In this document: piece by piece, positions 33,481-45,578 of the stretch
How positions within the stretch are numbered: position 1 is the first letter of the stretch
Layout of the letters: every line of letters starts with the position of its first letter
Source: Evernia prunastri
Lineage: Eukaryota > Ascomycota > Lecanoromycetes > Lecanorales > Parmeliaceae
NCBI GenBank assembly: GCA_003184365.1
Contig: NKYR01000064.1
Location: 124,001-188,000 of the forward strand
Reading direction: 5' to 3'
DNA length: 64,000 nucleotides
Made by a program: the position numbers and the translations under genes
Notes under the pieces: generated by a model
Seen by the model: only the letters and a program-made list of their open reading frames with translations
The model's database searches: none
Told to the model about the DNA's origin: nothing

Positions 33481-34476
33481 ATTGTGCTCCACTGTAACAG
33501 CGATAAGCCTCATCTCAAGTGGTAGTGAGCGGACGAGTCTTTACAATGAGGAAAATTCAGCTTTGAGATCGGAGAATTGAATTCGTTAGAAGCAGCGTTG
33601 ATGTTACGATTGATGGTCATGCCAGAGTTTTTCATAATCGTGAATGTTAGCAAGTAGTCGCAATCACTGTTCAAGCATAATTGTGGAGCATTGCAGCGAT
33701 GATGAACGATTAAGTACCTTAGCCAACGTGCGGATGGCTGCTACGGCAGCCTACCTGCTCAAACTTCTTCCCCCACGGCCTGGCCAAAAGTGCCCCTCTC
33801 AGATCTGTGCGCCAAAGCTGTCCGGTAACCGGGAACACTGCTACTAACCTGACGATTGCGCTATACTTCCCCAAGTCCCGATTTTAATGCTGCTCCGTCT
33901 TATACGCTCGGTGCGTCTAAGCAGAAAACTGTACCAATATCTCCGCTTTATCCTTGAGCGAGTACTTCGATCTCCTCAAAGAGTCAGCAGCAGTAGATGC
34001 AGATGCAGCCGAGTATGATAGAAGTCACCTTGCAATAGGCCCCAAGACCATCACGACAAACTATACCCTCGCCATATCAGGCACACAACAGGTTTCATGG
34101 CTTTACCTATTGCGCGAATTCGAATGAAGACTATGTCTACAAGAATCAGATACTCGACGACCGGTGCGCCTGAGTTATCCAACCAGTCTCTGCTCCTTGA
34201 GAGCCTCCTACCTTTTAGAACTGACCTACCTAATTTACATGGTCAAGGATACTAACGATGCAGAAAGACAGTACGCTCAGCCTCACTCGGACTAAAGCAG
34301 TCAACTTTTCCTGCTCGTCCCTCAATCCGAGAACAAAGGTAACGAGGTACGGCGCAGAAATACAAGTCGCTTGGGACAGTTCCGAGCTCTCGATCACGTT
34401 CGGCTACGCTGCTTGTCGTGGAATTCCGTGAGGCCTGCTATCTGGTGTCACAGACGAATAGCCGTCAAAAAACTCG
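33481..34476. other. Intergenic
   Basis: Nothing supported. Composition and absence of motifs suggest decayed sequence between two relics. Confidence 0.35.
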
Positions 34477-34806
34477 TTGGAGCCTCTAACAATGATGTCC
34501 GAACGTTGCCCTTCTTTGGAACTCAATATGGAGCGCTACCTCGAAAATGAAATTACGAAGCAGTATGGCTCCTACATCAGTTTTAGGTGTAAGGACGACA
34601 AGGGAACGCCAATTGGGCCTCTCGCTCTGCTGCCATATGGCAATATTACTCTCACGCGACCTTCGAAGAAGTAGGCGAGCATTTTCAATGCCAGCTATAC
34701 ACCAAGTCTCTTTCGAACATGGACGGCGCTGGGGAACGCCGTCCTAGATGAGAAAGAAATTGATCCTGGCAGACATGGAATCGCCCGTCGTCACTATAAA
34801 CGGCTG
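34477..34806 (+). pseudogene. Possible relic of a carboxymuconolactone decarboxylase-like gene
   Basis: The frame from 34477 contains GPLALLPYG, reminiscent of the GPxAxLLY motif of CMD/AhpD-like proteins. After an in-frame TAG at 34672-34674 it continues with ASYTPSLFRTWTALGNAVLDEKEID, which also fits the family's helix before the (missing) REIAI segment. No downstream catalytic segment is recognisable. It may have belonged to the same metabolic locus as the PKS and P450. Confidence 0.3.
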
Positions 34807-36776
34807 TGGTCGACATTCGCTTCAATCGGTGTGTGCATGAACAAATCCGCTTATTTGACCTCTTTAAATTTAGCTCATGCAGCAGTGTCAAGAGGCCCGT
34901 TGGACAAGGGAAGCAGGCAAGAGGCTGGGAGCAAGTTTGGGAAAGATGGGGGGGCCCATGTGGCTCGTGTTGATGCCTGGTTCCTTGAGAATTATGCTCA
35001 ATTGAGTCCAAGCGCGAGCGGTATGCCTGCCATCATATTGAGTCATGCTAGGAAAGCTACACGACGCAGATTGCAGGGCACCATCGCTGCGGTGCTGATA
35101 CCGGGTTCTTCTTCGAAATGTTTTGCACAGCAGCAATACAATTGGCGTTCCTCGGGTGATGGCGATGATCTTGAATTCCCTGAGTCAATAGGTGGATCTG
35201 CTATCTTGTTGCCTCCAAAATTTTCATCCAACTCATTTTCTGCAAGCCCGAGTGCTTAGAGGGAAATCAAGATCTCCCCAGAAAATGTCACGGTCGACTT
35301 TAAGACTGTCGCCATGACTGTCTTGACAGTCATGAACTCAACGACAGGCAGAAAAGTAGAAGGCCTCAACTTGTGCTCTTCTCTCGGCAGTCGTCTTCCT
35401 CGTCCGAGACATCTAGTAGTCGTCGCCAATTGCTCTTCGACTGTTAGATTATCCCTATTTCTTCACGTCGTCATATTCTGTCGTGCTTAGGACAGTGTCT
35501 TGCCCTAGGTATTATCGACCATTGGCCACAGATTGGGTCACCAACCTCACAGTGGCAAGCCAAGTTCGGTGTTGGCTTTTTTTTTTCGAAGCTATAGGCC
35601 GAGTGGCACATTCACGAGTAAGCAACTGCGGCTTCATAGCGGACACATGTTAGAATCCTTAACCTGCAGCTCCACCCAGTCACTGCCATTCATCATCAAA
35701 AGGTCTCTGTGTTTCGTAAGTTTGCATGCGCATGGACGAGTATAGTCGGTAGGTCTTCTTCGTGATCCTTCACCTGATGACTCTAATCTCGATGGATGGT
35801 TTTTGTTTCGCTCCTCGTTCCGCCAACTTAGGGTCTTTTTGATATTGTTTTCGTTCTTGATGATCCACCCACGACCATCAACAATGCTGGTTGATAGACT
35901 CTTCACTCACTTACCCTGTGAAATTAGCGATTAAAAGTCTACGACTCGACGCGATGATAGCTTGCCTCAGTCTTCGGCGACAGCATACCTCCCACCAGTT
36001 ACCCTGTGCTTCGATACGATCTGAGTGAGGTATAGGATTCGCTGACTGTGCATCTATGCCTTTCGGACTAAGCGCGGCTCCCGCGAAGGGGCGTGAGCAT
36101 AAGCCAGTCCAGTCGACTCCTATTCATACCAGCTGAGGAGTGCTCACAGTGACTGGTCGGTGCAAGTCCAGCTTGTGTATGGAATGAATTCCAGCCTAAT
36201 AAAAGGTCTTCGTCACCACCTAGTCTGACCTATACCTAGCCATGGAATGCGCCAAAATTTGTCACTTCACTTGGAAGAAGGCATCATGTCCACAAATAGA
36301 GACCTACCTGAGGGGCTTCTATGCTACAGAGCACCGGTATTTCGCATGCTGATATGGAATCAGCATTGACATTGCGCCACTTTCCTTCGGCTTGACTCTC
36401 AGCTCCGATGTGCTTTTCCCTGACCCTGTGGAGGTTAAAGAGGAATTGGGTTACACAACCTACCGTCGCTTCTGAGTGTGGAGATGAAGAACCATGGAAG
36501 CATCAAGATTGCCGTGACGTGGGCCGCAGAATCAATCCGTCGAAAAAGCATCTGGAGCTTACTGAATGACTTCCAAGCGATACTATCTTACAATACTTAG
36601 ACAAAGCAAGTCTAGATATGGCTGCGGACAACGTATCGTCAGTCTAGGTCTTATGTGCTCCAAACACAAGATTAACTCACCTTCTATAACACGCCACCAT
36701 GAGTAACCAGATGCTGCCTTCGTCCAGCACATCTCCATTGAACCAAGTTTGCAATATAATCCACTTGCAAGATGAA
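34807..36776. other. Intergenic, about 2 kb
   Basis: A 142-codon plus-strand frame (34831-35259) and shorter ones exist but have no motif, start context or splice support. A nine-base T run lies at about 35578. No repeats or RNA genes were recognised. Confidence 0.35.
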
Positions 36777-37813
36777 CTAAGAGTTTTGCATACCGCCTCT
36801 GAGTGTATGCCAATCTACTCGATCAATCTTTTTGCTATGCCCGGTCCTCCGATCTTGTGATACGGACTCTGAACGTCCGGTTGCAATTGCTCGCATGATC
36901 AAGGTATCATTTGCCCCAGCCATGTTCCTGGCCTTTCCATCCTCCAAAAACCCTGTGAACCAAGACTCTTCTTCCTCATTTAAAGGTAGACTGATCAACT
37001 CGACGCCTCTTGTTGCTCTAACTGCTCCTTGAGAGTTCACATGCACGAATTTTATCAGCTTCTCGAAGAGGACACGGTGATTCAGATCGCCTTGTGTCCG
37101 GGAGAAGTAGAAGGCTTCTGTGATGCTGACGCGACAAAGGGTCAGGAAGTAGGTCTCAAAGACTTTGCCCGATGTAATGGCAGGCGAGACAGTTTGGTAG
37201 TATGCAATGGGAAGAGTAGCATCGGAAGCATGCCGACAGAGAGTGTATAGTATTTCCTCGGGAAATGTAGGGACCAGCGACGGCTCTGTGAGATAATCTG
37301 AAGCTTTCTTTGCGAGATCTAGTCAGCGGCGCCACCATTAAGACTGTCATGAGTAGTTACCTCAAATTCTAGCCTGTCCAGGTGCCATATACCGTCGATG
37401 AACGTTCTGTATTTCCCCGGCAGGTAAGATGAGCTGGCAAAGTCTCTGGGAGCCTGACGGCTGTATTTCTGAAGGTCCTTGAGAAGATAGTATAAGGCGG
37501 AATGCTTGTGGTGGTCTGGAGAAGAGCTGCTAATGATTTGTTCGTAAAGATGCCTGAGTTTCTCGTGTGATTCCGCTGGATACGATTTCGAACCTGAAGA
37601 CGTAAAAACATAAGCGAGGCCACATTTGAAATAGAATCTGTCTCTGATGTAGAACACACCCTTTTGAACGCCCAAGGCCTTCAAGAGCCGGTCGATAAAC
37701 AGCTCATTCTCCAAGGAGCGACGTCTCTGTTCAATGTCATTGACCGCGGATTTCTCATATGCGAGATTCGAATTGTTCCCAAACACGACCTCGAAATCAT
37801 CGAAATCGTCCAT
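36777..37813 (-). CDS. ELYS-like nuclear pore complex assembly protein, 327 aa
   Basis: Two exons (37813-37361 and 37307-36777) give 327 residues. The protein starts MDDFDDFEVVF and follows the ELYS-like domain: RRRSLENELFIDRLLKALGV, HSALYYLLKDLQKY, a FASSSYLPGKYRTFIDGIWHLDRLEFE stretch, then YLTEPSLVPTFPEEILYTL and IAYYQTVSP. In yeasts and filamentous fungi this helical domain links to the Nup84/Nup107 ring of the nuclear pore and helps assembly. The acceptor is CGCAAAG at 37308. The TAG 11 bases earlier would break the frame. The C-terminal tail is variable and may include a further intron (GTATGC near the stop). It is divergent to SMC4, 162 bases away. Confidence 0.8.
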
Positions 37814-37975
37814 GACTGTTAGAGAACTATGTTTTGGAGGACGTGCTTTTGCACTTCAGTGTCGTTGATATCTCCGCAGCTTATAACCGATAAGGCTGAC
37901 GGGTAAACAAACAAGTCGCGATCGCGACCTCGAGACATATGAAATTTGTAGCAAACTACACAGCAGTCCACCTCA
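37814..37975. promoter_or_regulatory. Bidirectional promoter, ELYS-like / SMC4
   Basis: Only 162 bases separate the two start codons, so both genes must share this promoter region. It contains two overlapping TCGCGA-type palindromes near 37915-37930 (AGTCGCGATCGCGACC), reminiscent of MluI-box-like cell-cycle elements. Assignment to a factor is inference. Confidence 0.5.
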
Positions 37976-40900
37976 ATGGCTACCATATCGCCAACAAGGC
38001 CATCGCGGCGAGCTGCATCGCGTAAAAAAGTCGTTGTCGAAGAGTCGGACGATGAAACTATGGGGGGCATGGGTGGGGGGGAAGAGGATGGGGAGGAATT
38101 TACACCGGCACCACAGCGCAGTCCCAGGCGCCAGACGAGACGGAAAACTACGGAAGTGCCCTCGACTCCGCGAACTGCAGCTCGTGCTCGAAGAGCGCGA
38201 ACCGGTGAAAGCGTTGAGCCTTCAGAGATCTTCGACACAGAGGTATCAATTAAGCCAGAGCCAGTATCTCCTACGAAGAGAGCATCCCCAAGGAAGCGCA
38301 AAAGCGCAGCGCCCACTAAAAGAACCCGCCCATCAGTTGCTGTAGACGCACTTACACCAATGCTCACTCCAATGCCGTCCACATCGCCAGAACCGTCTCA
38401 ACTACATGGCGCTCCGTTGGCAGACATTACCAGTACCCTCAACGAGCAAGCACCGACAGCAAATAGTCAGAAGGAGTTCGTGGCTGTCAAGGCACTGGAT
38501 ACGATATTGGAGAAACCAATGGATATCGTCGTAAGATCAAGAGCTTTGGCAGTGCCCCAACAACTAGAGAATGCTGGCCCCAAGTCGCGAACTGTCATCC
38601 AGTATCTCATCCTTAAGAACTTCAAGAGTTATGCTGGTAGACAGGAAGTTGGACCTTTTCACGCTTCCTTTTCTTCTGTTGTAGGGCCTAATGGATCCGG
38701 AAAGTCGAACGTGATCGACTCCTTGCTGTTTGTCTTCGGCTTTCGAGCAAGCAAGATGAGACAAGGCAAAATATCTGCCCTGATCCACAACTCGGCAGCT
38801 TTTCCCGATCTAGATCACTGTGAAGTGGAAGTGCATTTCCAGGAAGTCATGGACCTTGTACGTTTGAAATAATCCCTGATCAGACAATGACTAACGTCTC
38901 GTAGCCAGATGGGAAGCATGAAGTCCGTCCGGATTCCACCCTGATAATCTCTCGCAGAGCCTTCAAGAATAACTCCAGCAAGTACTACATCAATATGCAA
39001 GAGTCCAATTTCACGACAGTAACAACGCTTCTGAAGGAGCGAGGCGTTGACCTTGACCACAAAAGATTCCTTATCCTGCAGGGAGAAGTCGAGTCCATTG
39101 CACAAATGAAGCCTAAAGCTGCCAATGAACATGACGACGGTTTGCTTGAATACCTGGAAGACATCATTGGCACCTCAAAATACAAGTCTCCAATCGAAGA
39201 GTCGGCGACGGAGGTAGAAACGCTCAATGAAGTCTGCACAGAGAAAAATTCTCGAGTCCAACACGTTGAAAAAGAGAAGAACGGTCTCGAGGACAAAAAG
39301 AACAAGGCTTTGGCTTACATTCAAGATGAGAACGAGCTTGCCTTGAAACAATCTGCTCTGTACCAGGTCTACATCGGCGAATGTGGAGACAACCTCAAGG
39401 TGACAGACGAAGCCATTGGGCAAATGCAGTTTCACCTCGACGCAGAGCTCGAAAAGCATCGGGGCAACGAGGATGGCATCAAGAGCATCGAGAAGAAATA
39501 TAAGCATGGCGCCAAGGAGTACGAGACCTTGCAGAAAACGACACAGGCCGTCATCAAGGAGATGGCAAAATATGACAAGGAGCATGTGAAGTATGAGGAG
39601 AAGAAGAAGTTTCTAACAAACAAGCAAACCAAGCTCGAAAAAGCGCTACAGTCAAGTCGACTATTAGGTTCTGAAGCGAACAGCCTAGCACAGAAGCATT
39701 CAGACGATATCGAGCGCAATACGAAAGAAATTGCTGTCTTAGAAAAGAGTATGAGTGAAGAGGAAAAGGAACTATCAAAAATTCGAGATGCCTTGAAAGG
39801 AAAGACCCAGGCTTTCTCCGACCAGATATGCGCCAAGCAAAAGTCTTTGGAGCCTTGGAACGAGAAGATCAATGAGAAGCAATCAGCCATTGCTGTCACC
39901 CAGAGCGAGCTCGAGATCTTGCGTGAAAAAGCTTCGGCGGGGGCCGTTGCGCTTGAAGAGGCCCAAGAAAAGATCAATTCTCTTGCGGAAAGCCGTGAAA
40001 TTAAAGAAGGCGAGATCAAGAAGATCAAGGCGCAAAAGACGCAGGTGGAAAAGGAGGCTGGCAAAGTTCAGGCCGAGCTAACCAAATTAATGCAGAGCGA
40101 ACCTGAGATAAGATCACAGCTGTCCGGGGCCCGACAAAAAGCAGACGAGGCCAGAGCCAGTTTGTCAAGCACCCAAAGTCAAGGCAACGTACTCAGTGGC
40201 CTGATGCGACTGAAGGAATCAGGACGGATAGAGGGTTTTCATGGACGACTTGGTAATCTAGGCACAATCGACCAGAAATACGACGTAGCCATATCTACAG
40301 CCTGTCCGTCGCTTGAGAACCTCGTCGTGGATTCGGTTGAGGTGGGCCAGCAATGCATTGATTACCTGCGCAAGAACAATTTGGGAAGAGCCAATATTAT
40401 CTTGCTGGATCGTCTGGCAAAAAGGGATCTCTCTACGATCGAGACGCCGGAAGGTGTACCGAGACTGTTCGATCTTGTGAAGACAAAGAACCAACTATTC
40501 CGTCCTGCTTTCTTCAGCGTTCTACAAAATACTCTGGTGGCGCAAGACCTCGAGCAAGCAAATCGAATCGCATATGGTGCTCGAAGATGGAGGGTAGTCA
40601 CCCTAGATGGGCAATTGATCGATGTCTCTGGAACGATGAGTGGCGGTGGAACTCGTGTTGCCAGAGGTGGCATGTCATCCAAGCTTGTTGCAGAAACCTC
40701 AAAAGAGCAAGTGTCGAAGCTGGAAGTTGACCGTGATCAGCTAGAGCAAGATCTCCAGAAGCACCAACATAAGCATAGGGAGCTTGAAGCTTCTCTGAAA
40801 GAGCTTAATGATCAGATTCCTCAATTGGAGACGGCCATTCAGAAGACTGGCTTGGAATCAGAGAGCCTAAAGCGAAACCTAGCAGATGCTCAGCGTCGGG

Positions 40901-42307
40901 TGAGCGAGCTAATGGCAGCACAGCCAACGAGTAATTCCGACGATGCTCGTATCAATGTCTTGGAGAAGCAGACCTTGAAGCTCCGAAAGGATGTCGAGAA
41001 GCTACGAGCAGAAACGGCTGGTCTCGAACAGGAGATCCAGGAACTCCAAGACAAAATCATGGAAACCGGTGGTGTGAGGCTCAGAGGGCAGAAAGCTAAG
41101 GTCGATGGCTTGAAAGAGCAGATCGAGACTCTCATGGAAGAGATGTCCAATGCTGAGGTTGCCAAGTCAAAAGCTGAAAAGCAGAAGATCAAGCACCAAA
41201 GTTCACACGCGGATGCTGAGCAAGAGCTTGCTGCTGCCGCCGAGGAACTCGCCAGTCTGGTCAATGAGGTCAACAAACAGGCCAATGACGCTTCCGCGTC
41301 CAAGCGCATGGCAGAAGAAGCACAGGAGGCGCTGACTGCTAAACAAGAGGAGCTTGCTGCTTTGAAACGGGAGCTGGATGACAAGACTGCTGAGTTAAAT
41401 GAGACTCGAGCTGTCGAGATCGAAATGCGCAACAAGCTCGAAGAGAATCAGAAGATCCAGTCTGAGAACCAGAAACGACTCAAGTACTGGGACGAGAAAC
41501 TCGGCAAACTGAGTATCCAAAGCGTCAGTGACCTCGGAGAGGAACAAGCGGCAGAAGAATTACCTCAGTACACCAAAGATGAGCTTGAAGACATGGACAA
41601 GGACACTCTAAAGGGTGAGATTGCAATTCTCGAGGAAAAAACCCAAAATGTCAACGTCGAGCTTGGCGTACTGGCTGAGTACCGCCGCCGCGTCGAGGAA
41701 CACACTTCACGCAGTAACGACTTGCAATCGGCCGTGACGCAACGAGACACTGCAAAGAAGCGTTGCGATGAGCTTCGCAAGCTCCGTCTCGAGGGTTTCA
41801 TGACCGGTTTCAGTCTAATTTCTTTGCGATTGAAGGAAATGTATCAAATGATTACAATGGGCGGAAATGCTGAATTGGAGCTCGTCGATTCGCTTGACCC
41901 TTTCTCTGAAGGCATCCTTTTCAGCGTAATGCCGCCGAAGAAATCGTGGAAGAACATCTCGAATCTTTCCGGCGGTGAAAAGACGCTGAGTAGTCTGGCT
42001 TTGGTGTTTGCTCTGCATCACTACAAGCCAACTCCACTGTATGTGATGGATGAGATTGATGCCGCGTTGGATTTCCGAAATGTTTCCATTGTTGCCAGCT
42101 ATATCAAAGAGCGAACGAAGAATGCACAATTCATTGTCATCTCTTTGAGGAATAACATGTTTGAGCTGGCTTCTCGGCTGGTCGGTGTGTACAAGGTCAA
42201 CCATATGGTAAGTCCGTATCCAGTAACATATCGAGACGGTTACTAACATTCGACAGACCAAGAGTGTAACGGTGGAGAATAGAGATTATATTACCGGCCG
42301 AGCATAG
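37976..42307 (+). CDS. SMC4: Condensin subunit SMC4, 1411 aa
   Basis: Three exons (37976-38857, 38905-42207, 42257-42307) give 1411 residues. A disordered N-terminus of about 200 residues with Ser/Pro and Lys/Arg patches precedes the ATPase head. Walker A GPNGSGKSN lies near residue 238. A long coiled coil follows, interrupted by the hinge (GFHGRLGNLGTIDQKYDVAIS to MSGGGTRVARGG), then the second coil. The signature LSGGEKTLSSLALVFALHHY is near residue 1314 and Walker B LYVMDEIDAALD shortly after. The GPFHASFSSVVG segment and the MQESNFTTVTTLLKERGVDLDHKRFLILQGEVE segment are typical of SMC4 and not SMC1-3. With SMC2 it forms condensin, which loops and compacts mitotic chromosomes. All introns are short, and the last exon adds TKSVTVENRDYITGRA. 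Confidence 0.95.
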
Positions 42308-42719
42308 GCACAAGACTGTCTCGTCTGGACTGGCGTTGGCGATGATTCCTGGCCTCACCTTGCAGATACATACGATACATATGAAGCGAATGGAGGCTGG
42401 GGGTCCGGCATACTGCGAGGGTGAAGCAGCGGCGTCTGACATGACGAATATGCATTGTGTACATAATCATAACTCGAAGGGTATCAATTACTTTTGGTTT
42501 ACCTACCAGAAATCATCTTTGCCAGTCTTCGTTCGACAAAGCTTGAGCTGCATGAGTATATGCTATACCTCTTGCATCCCCGTCTTCCAAAGACGTAACC
42601 TAAGCATTTCTGCATTCCTGGCTTGTGAACTCTTGTCCCCGTGCGTGCTGTCCTTCGCTTCAGTGCTGCATGCTAGCCTGTTGACTAGTAGTAGGCTGTC
42701 CAGTTCACCTTCTTGCGTT

Positions 42720-43297
42720 TCAACCCTTCTTTTCTTCTTTCACCTTCGTCTCCTCTTTCGTTTTCTGTCCGTCGCCCGAACCCGCACCTTTCTTCTTGGC
42801 CTTCCCCTTCTTTCTCCCACTCCGATCTCTCTTCTTCAGCCCGCTCATCCCTGACTTCCAAACCTCTGCATACTTTACGAAGAACCCTTCCAATTCATCT
42901 GCTTGCACTACGGTACTTAATTTGATTTTGTCCTTCTTCTTCTCCTTCGACTTGCCGTTCGTTGCTCGTATCAGGACTGGAAGAGGATGCGGGGGGTGCA
43001 GGTCGGGAAAGGGCGAGGAAGGGGGGAGAGGTATGTCAGTTGCGCCAGATGGGAGGTCTGGAGGTGACACTGGGGCAACATATCAGCGGAAAGGTGAGAT
43101 TTGAGCAAGAGAGACCGAGGGACGAGACTGGGAACATACGGCGTTTCTGGGTGAGAAAGACAGAGCCGTGGGCAGCGACGCGGCGGGATTCGAAGAGGGA
43201 GGAAAGTCGGTTTAGGAACTGGACTATTAGCAAGAAATCTGCGCACTTGGATTGGAGGTTTGTGTACCTCATCTATGCTGAGATGTCCAGAAGCCAT
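42720..43297 (-). CDS. SRP14: Signal recognition particle subunit SRP14, 152 aa
   Basis: Exons 43297-43268, 43218-43140 and 43069-42720 give 152 residues. The order GHLSIDEFLNRLSSLFE, HGSVFLTQKR, PVLIRATNGKSK, KIKLSTVV and ELEGFFVKYAEVWKSGMSGLKKRDR is diagnostic. A Lys-rich tail (GRKKGKAKKKG) follows, as in fungal SRP14. It binds the Alu part of SRP RNA with a partner and takes part in elongation arrest during co-translational targeting to the ER. A Pro-rich insertion after the TQKR motif (about residues 38-60) is lineage-typical. The gene is convergent with SMC4, with about 410 bases between stops. Confidence 0.9.
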
Positions 43298-43961
43298 GCA
43301 TGCGTAAGACAGTGTTGCGCATTGCTGGTTGTGGGGTACCCAAAATGTACTAACTCGTATTGTACGAGATATCTTACACTAGCGGTAAAACTCAAGATTT
43401 TCGCTCGTTCAGAATTTGAACAGCCGACTTGTCTTTCTATCTCTTTCATCGACGAACAACGTCGTGGTGGATCGCATCCACACTGGTGTCTATGACATGG
43501 AACAGCTGTAGTAGTGGTGATACATAGCGTCGAGTTTACCTGCTGACTCGAGGGAAATTGGGATTCTTGCTCGAATGTCATTGGTTGCACAAATCATGCT
43601 CGCCATGCTTTGGTAAATAGTCATCATTCTATTCCTTACAAAACAGTTTCGATTCTTTGGAGCTCCCTTGAATTGCTGCCTGACCCTTTTCAAGCGTGAC
43701 CACTTCTCTTTTCAAGATGTTGCCTAGAGTCGTTGTTTCTCCTTTTGAAGGCCTTCTCAGTTTACCTTTGCAAAGGAAGGAGCTGCGATCTCAGACCTTG
43801 GTGTTTATTAGAGCGAAGGGGCGACTAGCTGCGAGAGATACATACGCTTGCCGTTCTCCATTTCCTCGTGCCGAACGCCATACACTCTTTGCACGTTATC
43901 AAGTCTACACGTGGCAGCACACTCTCTTGCCTTCTCTTTCAAGCCACATCTACCTTTCATT

Positions 43962-45226
43962 ATGAGTCTACTCATGTCGCTCGCTTTCGTCCTCCTGGCT
44001 GTAGCCTTGCAGGTGTCCGGCCAATCCACGATTGAGCCACAGCCCTATTATCACACGGTATCCGGGAATTTTAGCAACAATTCAGACTTCTGGCTGCATG
44101 CCACACCTGTGCTTCGACCTCACTGGTGGTTCGACTACGCCCCACTTGTCCGTCGACAATATGCGGACTATTGGTCTGGCTGGAAGAACATAAGCTACAT
44201 CTTTGCATTGTACGTCTCTGTCTTAGAAGCCTAATCGATGCATTTTAACCCGGTGATAGCGGTGACTCCTACTCCAGCACCAGCTTCAACATCTCAGGGG
44301 AACAACCCAATCCTAGCAACCCCTTGGGCAATCCATCATACCCTGGCTCCACCTCCTGTGATGGTCCCAATTACATTGACTTCCTGACGACCACATACAA
44401 CGAGAGCTTCATTCAGACCTACAATCTAGCCGATGGTGGAGCCACGATAAAGGAGTCGATCGTCAAGTCGGGCTTTGGACCAACTGTCCAAAGCTTTGAG
44501 AACCAGGTTGAAGATGAATTCCTCCGCAATTACGTCAACAATTCCAAAGTCCCATGGACTGCTTCCAACAGCCTGTTCACCGTCTTCTTCGGCATCAATG
44601 GCGTGACCAATTCTTTCGCTCCTTTTGCATCACACAACGACTCTGTGAACTACGAGCTCGTCAAGACATATGAAAGCCTCGTCGACGAGGTTCGTGTCTC
44701 TCATTCTCAACATGATCATTATCTAATAGTAACATCAGCTGTACGCCGCCGGAGCGCGGAATTTTCTTTTCATGAATGTCCCTCCAGTCGATCGTTCACC
44801 GGGCACACTTGCAATGAGCGCGGATGATCAATCTGCGGAGGCCAGCTTTATTGGAGCATACAATTTTCGGCTTGGAGCCCTTGTTTACAATCTAGCCCTA
44901 CGCCACACCGATACGACCTTGTTCACATTCGACACGAACTTCCTATTCACCAGTGTCTTAGACGACCCGTCGCAGTTTGGAGAGACAGCCGGATACCTGA
45001 ATACAACCAGTTACTGCAAGGCTTATGAGAAGTAAGTCCCTTCTAATCATCACGGGGACCTATCCTTGGAGCTGACTAGTCATTCAGTGGCACGTCATCC
45101 TTGACGTCCTTCATTCCATCGTGCGGTATTCAGGTCAACGAGTATTTTTGGCTCAACAATCTCCACCCAACTTATCCTATGCATAATTTCATGGGCTCTC
45201 AGATCGCAAAAATCCTTTCAGCTTGA
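43962..45226 (+). CDS. Secreted CE16-type GDSL/SGNH esterase, 369 aa
   Basis: Four exons (43962-44209, 44260-44689, 44739-45031, 45088-45226) give 369 residues. A signal peptide (MSLLMSLAFVLLAVALQVSG) leads into W-x-GWKNISYIFAFGDSYSS with the catalytic Ser near residue 86 in GDSYS. Further on are the FFGIN block III Asn and the C-terminal LNNLHPTYPMH with the catalytic His near 350. Many N-glycosylation sites occur. Fungal CE16 enzymes are extracellular acetylesterases acting on xylo- and other acetylated oligosaccharides. The Asp three residues before the His is replaced by Asn here. The gene otherwise looks complete and functional, and exons are in phase throughout. Confidence 0.9.
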
Positions 45227-45578
45227 CACTTGGACTTTACTCGCTGTCAAGTCACCCATTTCCAAGAATTCAATAGGATATCGGCATGCTTCTGAGAGCA
45301 TCGCTCAGCAATAGGAGGTCGAATTGTTTGGTTTCTTTGGCCGGAATAGATGACGCTGTATAAGTGAGGAGCGCCCAAGAAGCCATGGCATAAGCAGGCA
45401 TGCTTTCTTGTCAGCAATCACTGCAAAGTTAGCGATAGCACATCATCATATCCTCTAAATGTAATATTTCTGCACTAGCGTCGTATCCTTGTATTGTCGC
45501 CTTACTCTAACCACGCGACACAACCAACTTAATTCATTTTCTGTGCGTTGGCTCTCACGGCAACCACTGGAACTCTCA

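Noticed and set aside
40890..41435. 181-residue minus-strand frame rich in Ser and Ala
   Set aside because: It is a shadow of the SMC4 coiled coil.
42962..43495. 177-residue plus-strand frame
   Set aside because: It is antisense to SRP14, which has a certain identity and splice structure.
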